64,000 nucleotides of DNA from Larus michahellis (Eukaryota > Chordata > Aves > Charadriiformes > Laridae), in contig NC_133896.1 in the NCBI RefSeq assembly GCF_964199755.1, forward strand, positions 82,613,815 to 82,677,814, in the 5' to 3' direction. A model generated the notes under the pieces. It had not been told where the DNA came from. It made no database searches and saw nothing but the letters and a program-made list of their open reading frames with translations. The number at the start of each line of letters is the position of its first letter. Within the stretch, counting starts at the first letter, position 1. Positions 38,801 to 50,800 of the stretch are shown here, one piece after another. The translations under genes and the position numbers were made by a program.

Positions 38801-41800
38801 TGTAAGGATGTCTCAGCAGTTGGCTAGGAGATGAGCTCCTCATGCTCTAGCCACACACGCCTTTTGGAGTGAACAGGTTTTAGTTGTTCTCAGCTTAGCT
38901 TAGCTTTAGAGATGAGGGAGTTTTATAGATCTGTCTTCTTGGGGACAGACTCAAGCTAAGGCCATCTACACAGCAGGCTCTATGTTTGTCAGAGGGAGGA
39001 AGGCTTTGGGTACAACGCTGGAAGGAACATCTGATTTTGGCTTTTCTGCCTCACCCTGTTATCACCAGATTAAGCTTCAGGATCACTATGGAAATGGTAT
39101 GAAAAACAGAAAAGTTTATCTCGTGATAAAGTTCATGAGACGCCGGTTCATCAAAACATACATCACAGATGGCAGTGGAATAGCGTCATTCAACCTGGAC
39201 ACAACTGCCTGGAACAGCTCGTCAGTCTCCTTGGAGGTAAATCCCATCTCTGCACAGAGGAAAGCAAGAATCCTTGAGCTCTGCCAGTGCTCCCCACTCC
39301 TGCCCTGCATCCCTCCTGCCAGCTCAGTCCTGGGCTCCCCACACAGCTGTGCCTGTGCAGAGCCATGAGGAAGGCACCAAGCAACAGCCTTTCCCAAACC
39401 AAGCTGATGACATCCTAACAAAGCACTGAAGCATAAAACTATTGATTTCTGTATGTCTCCGGTCTCCTCTCAGGGAAGGTTCGCACTGGAGGATCTCAGG
39501 CACGCACCTCGGAAAACGGACTTCAGTTATGCAAATGCTTATCATCACCTGCATCCCTTCCATGTCACAACCAAGAGCTTCCTGGACGTACACCCACTCG
39601 CAGGAACACTGCCCTGTGGGCTGAAGCAGAATGTCCAGGTGACCTTCACACTCAGTCGGGATGACCTGGGAGAAGACACCAGCCGCATAGGATTTGCATA
39701 TTATGTGAGTAACTGGACGGGGAATCACTTTTTCACTCTGGTTACCAAACAGCTGCTTAGTGGGAATAGCTTTTGGTCCAGCCTGGAGACCTGCCCACTA
39801 GAGGGGAAATACCTAATCTGTCTCTCACTTATCTCCAGTGAACCCACTACTCATCCATTGTTTGAACCGGACAGCCCAGACCCGAATCTCACATGTTAAA
39901 GTTTCGCCTCCCACGCTGTCATGTCTGCAAATCTGCTGGGTCCAAGGTGTGGGGTTGTATTGGACCATCAGTTTATTTCTGAGGTTGCTTAGGAGAGCAA
40001 GATGCATATGGGCAAGTGTGACTGTGCGCTGGTGGCAACAGCAGTCTGGTCATCCCGTGTCCCTCCTCCTTCAGGTCACTGGGAAGGCTGGAATTGTTGT
40101 CAGGGGCCAAAGGACTGTCCAGGTCGGGAAGCTGAACAGTAAGTCTCTGGTGGCTGGGCAACAGGAAGCAGCTGGGTTCCTAGGTCAGACAGTGAGAGTT
40201 GCCAGAGTTTCTCCCAAATTCCCTGAAACTACAGGTTCTGAGCAGTCAGTGAAGAGGACAGAGCGAGGCTGGTGAAGCATTTGTGTCAGCTAGGAGAGGC
40301 TGAAAAGACAGAGGGAAACAATGAACGGAAGAGAGACTGGGAGGACCTGTGGGAAGATGGAGCACATGGGGTCCAAATATGGAGGGAGGGGGCAGACAAA
40401 GCAGCAGCAGGAATTGGTTTGACATTGTGAAACTATAAAGAAAAAATAAGGAGGCCAAAAGGAGATCTTGGTGGGGCTGTGATGAAAACACTTTGCCTTT
40501 CCTTCCTCAGTGTTGAAGGGCTCCTTCTCCATCCCTTTGACCTTCACTGCTGACTTCACCCCATCACCTTCCTTAGTGGTGTACACCATCTTCCCCAGTG
40601 GAGGTGTGACAGCTGACAGCATCCGGTTTGATGTAGCCTTGTGCTTCAAAAACCAGGTGAGACTCCTTCCTGCTTCTGGGGGAGGCCTTACAAGCAGGCC
40701 TGTGGAAAGGAGACCCTCAGATCCTTCAAAGAGAGAACTGGGGAGAAGAGAGGAAGGGGATGTCTGCAGTGCAGTGCCCAGGGACCAGGAGAGTTTCAGC
40801 AGTGACTTCTGTTCATAGCAGTGGCTGAGCAGGGAAGACTCCATTTGGTCTCCCTCTTTCTGTCTGTGGCACTTGTCTGTTGGCCTCCTCACCTCTTTTT
40901 CTCTCTTTTTCGTATTTCTTTTCCTGGTGTGTTGCTCAAGGTCAAGGTAGGATTCCCAGCTAAAGAAGCCCACCTCGGGTCCACAGTGCAGTTCCAACTG
41001 CAGGCTGCCCCTGGTTCCCTGTGTGCAGTACAGGCAGTGGATGGAAACCTGTTCCTGGCGAGACCAGAGAGCGAGCTGACAAGTGAAATGGTGAGTGTCT
41101 GTGCAACTAGGCGAAAAAACGGGAGTGATGGATGAGCTGGGAGAGGCGGGCAGGGTCTGTGGCAGGGGGAGCCAGAGACTAATGGACTAGAGGAGGTCTT
41201 TGTGTGGAGGAGAAAGAGGGGTCTGCCTAGGGAGATGGTCAGGAACAGGTATGTGTACTATGGGAGGGTGGAGCGAAGCATCTGGAGGTATCTGCGCCTT
41301 GCCCAATTATTCCCCGTGTGTGAGTTTCCCTAGATCTACAGTTTGTTCCCTGCTGCCTATCGACATGGATACCCTGTCCAAGTAGAAGAACATTCAGATC
41401 ACTGTGTTCAGCCCCAGTCCATGTCACCTCTGCAACGAGGGAAGCCACAGAATTCCTTTCAGCCTGACATCTTTAACCTCTTCCAGGTAATCACCTCTGA
41501 TTTTTCCCAGAGCTGTTGAAATTGTGAAAATCTGAGATATCTTTCTCCTCAGGCAGTCTGAGAAGCCCTTGCCTTCTCCAGAGAACTGTCTGTCCTGATC
41601 TAGCTGTGCTGTCTTAAGAGACGTACAATTCCATTATGAGTATGAAGACCTGTATTCCTCTCCACAGATGCAGAAAGCAAGATGGTGATGTCCTGGACCA
41701 GCAGAACCCAGCTTTTTGGGCTTGGGAATGAGGTCCTATGTACTATGAGCTATGTACTATTTGTCTATTAGAGAAAAGAGAGACAAGGAGTGATTCCAAG

Positions 41801-44800
41801 CATTAGACCACAGATCATTGATGTGCCTTAGTTGTTAGACTGGTCTCTGTTACCGTTTTAGACTCTTTCCAGGCAGATCTGTTGGTGTCTTTAAGACAGA
41901 TCTCTAGAAAGGACAAGCCTTAAGCAGTGTGGACACAAGACAGGCAGTGTCATTTGGCCGTGGACCTGGGGATCAGACCCTGTCCTCTTTTATTTAGCAA
42001 TAGAGACACATCCTAGGAGGCTCTTTCACAGCAAAGGGACATCACTTGTGTTTGTGGACAGGCTGGTGTCACAGCCCCAGGGGCTGAAAGTGGGGTTTGC
42101 TCCCTGATACCTCTGTATGACTTCTGAGGGCAGATTCCATCCAGCTATCCCCTCCAACATGCATGAGGGGATGGGGCAGGACACTGACACCTCTCTTGTG
42201 TGTCCTTGCTACTGGAAATGCATTGAGAGGAGCAAGACATCCCAGTGTCCCCCGGAAGAGAGGCAGTTTTTTAGTGACCTCCTGAGAAAGAAGGAATGGG
42301 GGAGACTGTGCCATGCCTCCCTCAGCACTCTGTCTGCTTGGGCCAGAGCTACTCTGGGCCACCTGGGAACAGGGCTGTTCTGGCCTCAATACTTTTCAGG
42401 GTCATTTTGAAGAGCAGTGGCTGCTTTTCCCCGTTCACAGATGTTTTTCAGCTTCCCCTCCCCTCCTTCTTTCCCTAACAGAACATGGGGCTGAAAATCT
42501 TCTCCAACCTTGTAATCAAGAAGCCGTCTCAGTGCTTTCATCGGGCGGACAGGAAGCTGACCATGGGTGAGCTGCACTTTCAGCCTACTTGGGACGTTAG
42601 GTCACTCAGATGGAAGAACCCTCTGAACTCTGGGGTTTGCCAGTGGTGGGTATTGGCTCTCTGAGGAGTAATGGTAGCTGCTGCCACAGCCTAGCTGCCT
42701 GGTCCACCAGCCTCAGCAGGAATGACCCAGCCTCTACAAAAAGGGCTCTGAAGAATGTCGCTACCTGCGCGTTCCCTGACATGAAAGGATGGCATTCCCT
42801 TTCCTGGCACAGGCAAACACAAGCATGGGCCAGGATCTGTTTCCCAGTGACTGCCGCGCAGGCTGTGCTGAGGCCTGGCTTCTGTCCCCTCCTGCGGCTG
42901 CAGGGACAGTAACTTCCTTCCTCTGTGTCTCAGCTTGGACTAGATAATCATCTAGTGCAGCGTGCACGAACCATTGCAAGCTGATTCTCCTGTTACCACT
43001 CTCTTTTCCCTTCCTATTTTCCCACTACTACCAAATCAGCCCATTCCCTTGTGTTTTCCTCTGCCAGACTTTTCCCATGTCTCGGTTACTGTTTGCTTTG
43101 CCTCTTGCCCCAGTGCTAGGCTAGCTATCATTGGCAGGGTTCACCTCTCCCACTCTGGTGGGAGTCATTGTACTTTCTTTCAGGGGGGCCTTCTACAGAA
43201 GGCCAAAGAATCCCTAAGGATCAACCACAGTTTACAACCCACGGAAGACTTCGCCATTATTTCCCTGAAACTTGGATCTGGAATCTGTTCTCTGTTGGGT
43301 AAGCGATGCCAGACTTTACAAATGGACAGAAGGATGATCCCTTTGTTATTGACTTTTGGCTAATTTGCATTTGTGCAGAAGTCCAGTCATAGGTGTAAAG
43401 AGAGGTGTGAATTTTGTGCTTTTTCCCTGCATTTGTAGTGCCTCAAACTGAAGGACTAGTAGACTTTGAGGTACAGAACTGAAGTCTACACAGGTTTAGA
43501 CAAGAGTAATACACTTCAAGAACAAATCACCAAGTATCTTCTCTTCACACACTGGGGTGCTCTCTACTAACTTCTTAATTTGGTGGGTGCACCAGCTAGA
43601 TTTGTAGCCCTTGTTGCTACAGTGCTTAGATTAAAACTGATGAATCAGCACTCAGGAGGATATGATGATGCTGCTTTCCAGGATATCATCCTGCTGATTG
43701 ACATCATACTGTTGACTGAGTGTACAGAGCTGGAATGCTGGGGCAGTCTCTTGCTCAGGAGAAGGGTACAGCGTCATTACTGATGGCATTTAAGCAGGGA
43801 TTATGGCTCTAGGGAATAAATTGCTGAGACCTGTATTGCCGTGATCACTGGAGCAGGAGTTGGTGGTGGTAGAGCAGAGGCTGATCTGAGCCTGAGGACC
43901 TGCATAGCCTCCCTTCCCAGGGGCATGAGTCCTCACCATTGCAGCAGAGAGGGCTGAATTTCTTCACACAAGTTCTCTTTTCCTCTCAGCTCCAATGGCA
44001 GCAGGAATGTCCCAGTCGCAGTGCCTGCGGCTGCCACGGACTGGAAAGTCAAGACGTTCTGCTTGGCTGGGAGGGGATTTGGCCTTGCCCCAACCATGAG
44101 CCTCAGAATGGTCCAGCCCTTCTTTGTGGATGTGACATTGCCATATTCCGTCAAACGAGGAGAGACCTTTGTGCTGAAGGCTACTATCTTCAACTACCTG
44201 CAGCAGTGCATACAGGTGTGTACTTGTGCCATAGGTAACACTGTATGTGGCAGACCTGCCATGCCCTCCAGTTTTAGACTGTGTTGTGCCAAGCTACCTC
44301 TTCTGAGTTGCCCAGTCACTCGCCTGCATCTGTCATTCCCTCAGGTCCACATGGCCCTGGCTAAATCCTCAGACTTCCAGGTGGAGCTGTGCCGGACCTG
44401 CAGGGACAAGGAGTGTCTGTGTGCGGAGGAGTCCAAGACTTTCACATGGAATGTGACAGCAGTCCAGCTGGGTACAGCAACAAAAACGGGAGTGGTGATG
44501 GAGAACCCTAAAACTGAAGTGAGAGGGAGTGGGAGGTCAGAGAAGCTGGCAGAGCGTTGCCTCCTCTGGATCCTTAAGTTTGCTTTTAGTGGTTCAAGCA
44601 TGCGATCTGTTGTGTTTGCTTTCTTTCTCTCTTCTTAGACAGGCCCATCGGAGAGGGCAGGATCTGGATGGGTGGCATGGAGACCTCTTGAAGAGAGAGC
44701 TGTGGGACCAGGGGAGGAGGGGTCTGCACGGATGTGGGTGGGGGAACCTCATATTGCTGGTGATGGGCTTCATACGCGATGGGAAGGAGACACTGGGGTC

Positions 44801-47800
44801 CAAGGGGCTGCTAAACCTTTTCTTGTTACAGTCATATATAGTGCAATGAAGTCACTGTTGGTGAAGCATTACCTAGTTCCCTCATATTAGGGTGTCTGAA
44901 CAAGCCATCAATACTGACTGGCTCACCTTTACTTGCCAAACTGCTGAGGCTATGAAGAACTAGCTACCTGAAGCATCTCAGGTCACTATCAGTTAAAACA
45001 AGCGGACTCCATTTGGCCACAGGCATAAGAAACAGGCTCTGTTCAATTTATTTGCTAGGGACCATGAATATCACAGTGAGGACAGAGGTACTGGACACCA
45101 CGTCACGTTGTGGGAGCAGGAAGCCCTTGCCAGCTACCATGAGGCGGAGGCACATGCTGGTCAAACACTTGCTGGTCCAGGTCAGCATGAGAACAGGCTC
45201 ACTTCTCTCTCTTTGAGTATCCCTGCTGCTGGGGGAAGGGAGGCTGAGCTGGGCTAAATGGTTTCCTCTCCTCATTTTTTTGGCCTGAATTAGCATACCA
45301 AGGCTGTTGGCTCAGTTTGCTTTGTCCCTCCCAGGACCTAGCCAAGCCTATTGCCTTCTTGCAATATTCTTTCTTGAGCTGCATTCATACACCGTGTCTG
45401 TGTTTCTTCCTGTACCATTCCCTGCTCAGTCACCCATTGTATATGAGCTTTTGTGTATGCTCGCTGACCAGAGAGCCCTGTCCCTCAGACTTGCTCTTGC
45501 TCTCTTGAGCAGTGAAGCAGGCAGCTTCAGTGCAGCCCTGCCAAAGGTGAGGAGAATGGAGTACCTGGCAGCCTGGGGGCTAGCCACTGAATTCAGACCT
45601 GAAGCTGCTCTGAAGTTTTCCTGCTGTGTGGAAATTTTGTGTGTAATCTCGTTTCTCCTGTCCCATATTCATGCTCCTGCCTTGACAGCCAGAAGGTGTG
45701 TTAGTGGAGAAGACTTACAGCTCCCTTCTGTGCCCAAGAGGAGGTACGTGGACAGCCTGAATGGATCCTGCAGCCTGAAATATCTAGATGTGAGAGTAGA
45801 ACTAAGCTGCAGGAGGTCTGATGAAAGAATGTTTTCAAACGATTTTTCATATAGGAAATGTCACTTCCTATTAGACAGGAAAGAACAAGAAATATTTCTT
45901 CCACAGTTGTTGTCCTACTGAATCCGCCACTGAGTATAGGTGGCAAAAATCTTGCCCTGTAGTCTCCTTCCCACACTGCAGCCCCCAGGTGTTGCTGGGG
46001 CTTGGTAGTCACCAGTGAGAACTACTCCTACCCTCCCACCCTGTCCCTGCAGCATTGCAAGTCTCTCCAGGATGTCCCCCTGCCGAGTGATGACCAGCTG
46101 TGGTTCTTGTGGGGCTTGTGAAGAGTAGTGAATTGAGTTGTGAAGCTTGGTGAGCCCTCAGCCTGGCCCGCAGCTCTCTCTTAATCTGAAAAGTTTCCAG
46201 GCAATGGAGCTTGGCGTGATGCCTGGGACAGACTGCAGGGAGCAGCCTGTGTGAGTGGGATGTAGGCAGTGTCCCATTTATCTGTGCCAGTCTTTTCCCT
46301 CTGGTTAGTTGCATTTGCCTTGATTTTTCATGCCACACCTTTATCCTGTTGTTATCAGGAAACGTGGCTGAAGAACCTGTGTCCCTTCGCCTACCTGACA
46401 AAGTAGTGAAGGGATCTGCCAGGGCTTCCATTTCCATCTCAGGTAGGTGATTTCTATTGTAGGGTCACTGACTGCTGTTACAGGTGGGCAAGGCTTAACA
46501 TGGTGACGATGTCGGGGGATCTGTTTGACATAAGACTGCTTAAAAGAGAGGATGTTGTGTTTCTATTCTCTGCAAGGTTTGCCAACACCAGGCTTTCAGA
46601 TTTTTGGATTAGCATTTAGGCTTTCCTGGGAAAAGTGATCTGCGGAGGAGAATAATCCTTATCTTTCTAACTAGGGCTTTGGAGCAGAGACCCTAGGCCA
46701 TTATTTTTACTGTGACTTTGGGACCTTGGCAAGTTCTCTGTAGATGCAATCAGCAAAGCTCATAGCCGTCTTGTGTCCTGTTAAGTTTGCTGCTACAAAC
46801 AGAAGCTCCTGAAGAGAAGAAATCCTTCTCAGCATTACTAAGTTGCAAAAGCACACTTTGGAGAGGCTACTGGGACCAGACATACCTACAGTTCAATACA
46901 CTTATTCGCGTTGGGCTCATTTGCCCGTATACCAGAATTGGTATGAAGGCATAAGTGGCCATGGCTATTATGCAACAGAGCCCCAAAGGTGGAAACCGAA
47001 TACAAGGCTTTTCTGGCTGGCTGGGGGACACGTGGACACCCTCACACCATCTGACTAGCACCCACCCCTGCTGGCTTACTGACATTTTTGATGCTTGACG
47101 TATGGTCAGGTAATATCAGAAATATATAACCAGAAATATCTCAGCCTTTCCCTAAGTGCTTTTATATTTGTCTGCCTGTATGACACACAGCAAGCAACTG
47201 CAGCTCTGCTCAGAGCCTTTTACAAATAGTACTTGTTATGGTTGGAGACCTTCAGACTGAAAAAGCCGATGCAGGAAAGTTCCTTGCGGAGTCCATAGTG
47301 TGTTCACCCTGCATCATGATGGCCAGACTGGGAAGAGTCAGAACAGTCACCACTCTCTGTCCTGCCCTCTGTTGTTTTCTCCTCTTTCCTCGTCTCTCTA
47401 GTGTTTTCCTCCTGTGCTGAGAAAAAGCACCATTATCCAGTCCCTGGCTGAGAAGCACCTCAGATCATACTTACAATTGCTTTGTTTCTTACACCCTTGC
47501 CTAGGTGATCTCATGGGGGTGGCACTGCAGAACCTGGACCACCTGGTGCAGATGCCCCACGGCTGTGGGGAGCAGAACATGGTGCTGTTTGCACCCATTG
47601 TGTACATGCTGCAGTACCTGGAGAAGACGAGGCAGCTGACCCCTGAGATCAAGGAGAGGGCAACAGGATTCCTGCGCAATGGCAAGTACCGCAGACCCAC
47701 CTTGCTCCTCTGCCTTCCCCTGGGTCCAACCTACCAGTAGCTCTTGCCCTTGCACTCAGTCTGTCAGTGTTGTCCCCTCTGTGTTACTGTGCTGTATTAA

Positions 47801-50800
47801 TTGCTGTTCCCATCTCCCCAGGGTACCAGACGCAGCTTCTTTATAGGCATAGAGATGGGTCCTACAGTGTCTTTGGGCAGCAGGATGGGGAAGGGAACAC
47901 TTGGTAAGCACTGGGAATGTCCCTTGCTCCTGATTTGTCATGTCCGTGCCAGAGCAGCTAATGTGCCTGGGAAAGCCAATTGATAGAATGTGTGTTCCTT
48001 CTTTTGGATGGAGACCTGATGAGCTCTCTGACAGCGAGACAGATTGAGGCCCTTGAACCACTTGAAAAAGCAGCGAGGTAGGGCAGCAGAGTTTCTGGGA
48101 AAGTGGAACAACAAAGATGTGGTCCCATGGGGTGGGAGGTCCCTTTTTTTGTCTCTATGGTCCTGCTACTGCCCCACAGATAACACTGGGTACTACCAGT
48201 AGTATCCTAAGAAGGATACATGCTGCCTGGAAATAGATCAGGGAAGAGCAATAAAAAATCATCTCCCCAGGCAGGGCATTGCTTGTGAGAGTTTAAAAGA
48301 GCTACACTGGCCCAGCTTGGCCCTGTGGTGCCTGGGCTGGGAGAAATGGAGAAAGGAAGGGAGGAAGGAAACAGGGAATTCAAGATTGTCTCTAGGTATT
48401 TGCGGGAGATGAAGTGCAACGGGTAAAAGTAGAAGGGGTAAGAGGTTTTTCACCTGTGAAGTGACTGGGTAAAGCAGTAATATATGAGTAGAACATTTGT
48501 GGAGGGGGCTGAGGGAGAGGAGCCCCTTGGGTGCTGTGAACCGTTTCTACTTTTAGCTTGACTCTTTGCATGAAAATGACTCATTTTTGGGCACCCCACT
48601 ATATCAGTGTTAACTTCAGGGACAAGCACCAGGTGGCCTCTGACTTTCTGTGTGCCTTTTTTGCATTTTTCTTTCTCTTACGACTCATCCTCTTCCTAGG
48701 CTGACAGCTTTTGTAGTCAAGAGTTTTGGCCAAGCCAGAAAATACATCTATGTGGATGACAAGAACATCCAAGATGCCCTACGCTGGCTAGAGCAAAACC
48801 AGCTCCCCAGTGGCTGCTTTGCACCCAAAGGGAGTCTCTTTCACTCCTCCCTAAAGGTAAATGAGGGCCAAGGCAGGCAGCACAGCTGGGGAATAGCTGG
48901 ACAAGTGTTGTGACAGCGAAAGATTGTGGGATCCCAAAGGATCCTGGAAAGTCAGTCCTGCAACCCGTGCAGCCAGCCATAATGAGAGCAGGGTATGGGG
49001 TGGGGAATGCGTAAGGAATGCTTTTCCTTCTGGGGACTTGCTGCCTGCGCCCTCCAAACACCGCTTAGAGAGTGAAAGGTGCATTCCCTTCACAGAGTGG
49101 CGTGGATGATGAAATTTCCCTGGGGGCGTACGTCGCTGCAGCACTGCTGGAGCTGGGTCAGCCGCTGAAGGTGAGCTTGCTCCCGCTCCCTCCTGCTCCC
49201 CTGTATGCTCCCACGCCTGGGTACCGCTACGGGGATACGGCAGCTGGTAATGCTGTCATTCTCTGGGCCAGAAACGGGTAGGGAGCTGCTGTGAGGGAGC
49301 CAATATTTGGTCAAACTGTGAAGTCATTCTTCAAAAGAGACCGTGCTGTAACACTGGCGTGGTGCAACAGTGTTTGATGGCTATGGCTCCCGGTGCACTG
49401 TTTTCTCAAGAGAGTGTGTAATTTAGTGGGTTTCGCTGGAGCTACATCAGGAAGACATAGTCTGGCTCTCTGGAACAAGCCCCCTGTCCCCTGCTTTGCC
49501 CCTGTCAGAGTTTGGCATGGGTTTCTTCTCCCAACACAGGGCAAACTGATGCAGACTACCCTCCGCTGCCTGCAGGAGGCGGTTCACAACATCACCAACA
49601 CCTACACAGAAGCCGTGCTGGCCTATGCCTTTGCCCTGGCTGGGGATTATGAGACAACCCAGGAGCTGTTGTACAAACTGGAGGAACAGGCCATCAAGTC
49701 AGGTGCTGGCTGCTAGTTGGGGTAATGCTCCTTGTCCACCTGCTGGGATCCAGACTAATGTATGCCCAGCTAGTGTGATTAAAAATGACATATGTACTTG
49801 TACATATTCCTTGTATATGTGCAGTAACTGCATGGTGTGACTGAGAATACAGTAAGTTATTCCACAAGTTGTAAGGGTGACTTATCAGAAAGATTTTCCT
49901 CAGCCTGGAGGATTTCAAGATCTTCTTGAGGGAGGAGGTAGAAATCTGTGAGCTAAGACCTGGAGAATAAACTGAGTACAGGGAATGAGCCCTGAAAGCA
50001 CTCTGGGTTTTGTTTCCTGTGGACCCCCAGTTACATCCTCACCAGATAGCCTGCATGTTCCTTTTCCTTCTGCAGGAGGACAAATCCACTGGAGCTCCAA
50101 ACCAAGCTCTCTGGATTCCACAGATGTCTGGCCTGATACTCAGTCAGTGGACATAGAGTTGACAGCCTATGTGCTCCTGGCGTACCTCTCTAAGCCACGG
50201 GTGCATGTGGGTGACATGACAACTGCAGCTGGCATTGTGGCATGGCTGACCCAGCAGCAGAACGCCTATGGGGGCTTTGCCTCCACCCAGGTAAGAAGTA
50301 GCTCCCTGTGGATTGATATACTTTTGAACCCGACGTTGGCAGGGAGAGTCCTCTTTGAGGTCTTCCTGCTCCAAGTTGGCTTCACTAGAGCTGATGCTTT
50401 CAGAGGGGTGACTGTCTCTCCCTCTCTAGGACACAGTTGTTGCCTTGCAAGCCTTAGCAAAATACGCAGCAAAGACGTTCAGCACATCAGGCCAGGTGCT
50501 TGTGAGGGTGAAGTCCCAGAGGGGCTTTGAGAAGGCTTTTGAAGTCACCCGGCAGAAGCGTCTGCTTGCGCAGCAGGCAGCGCTGACAGAGGTCCCGGGG
50601 CAGTTCCTGGTCCAGGCCCATGGCAGCAGCTGCATCTTTGCTCAGGTGAGATGGTGGGATGACCATGGGAGAGAGGAGAGTTGGAGGAGTCTGCCTCTTC
50701 TACCTGCATGAGATTATGCCTGGCCTGTCTTTTCCCCTCCTGGCCCTCACCCTGCAGACAGTGCTGAGGTACCACGAGCCTGCCCCACGGGCTGCTGTAA

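Noticed and set aside
40290..40997. A 235-codon minus-strand open frame
   Set aside because: It is antisense to exons 14 and 15 of gene B and their introns. It is low-complexity in parts and has no recognisable domain.
43121..43363. Long open frame reading through exon 18 of gene B in another phase
   Set aside because: Only the frame that gives [15 protein letters not shown] matches the family and joins exons 17 and 19 correctly.
43720..43800. Possible CR1-like sequence in gene B intron 18
   Set aside because: Only weak similarity in a few words, and no terminal repeat.
49841..49920. Possible degenerate CR1 tail in gene B intron 28
   Set aside because: A few words such as 'tattccacaag' and 'ggatttcaagatc' recall CR1, but the diagnostic 3' end and the order of segments are missing.
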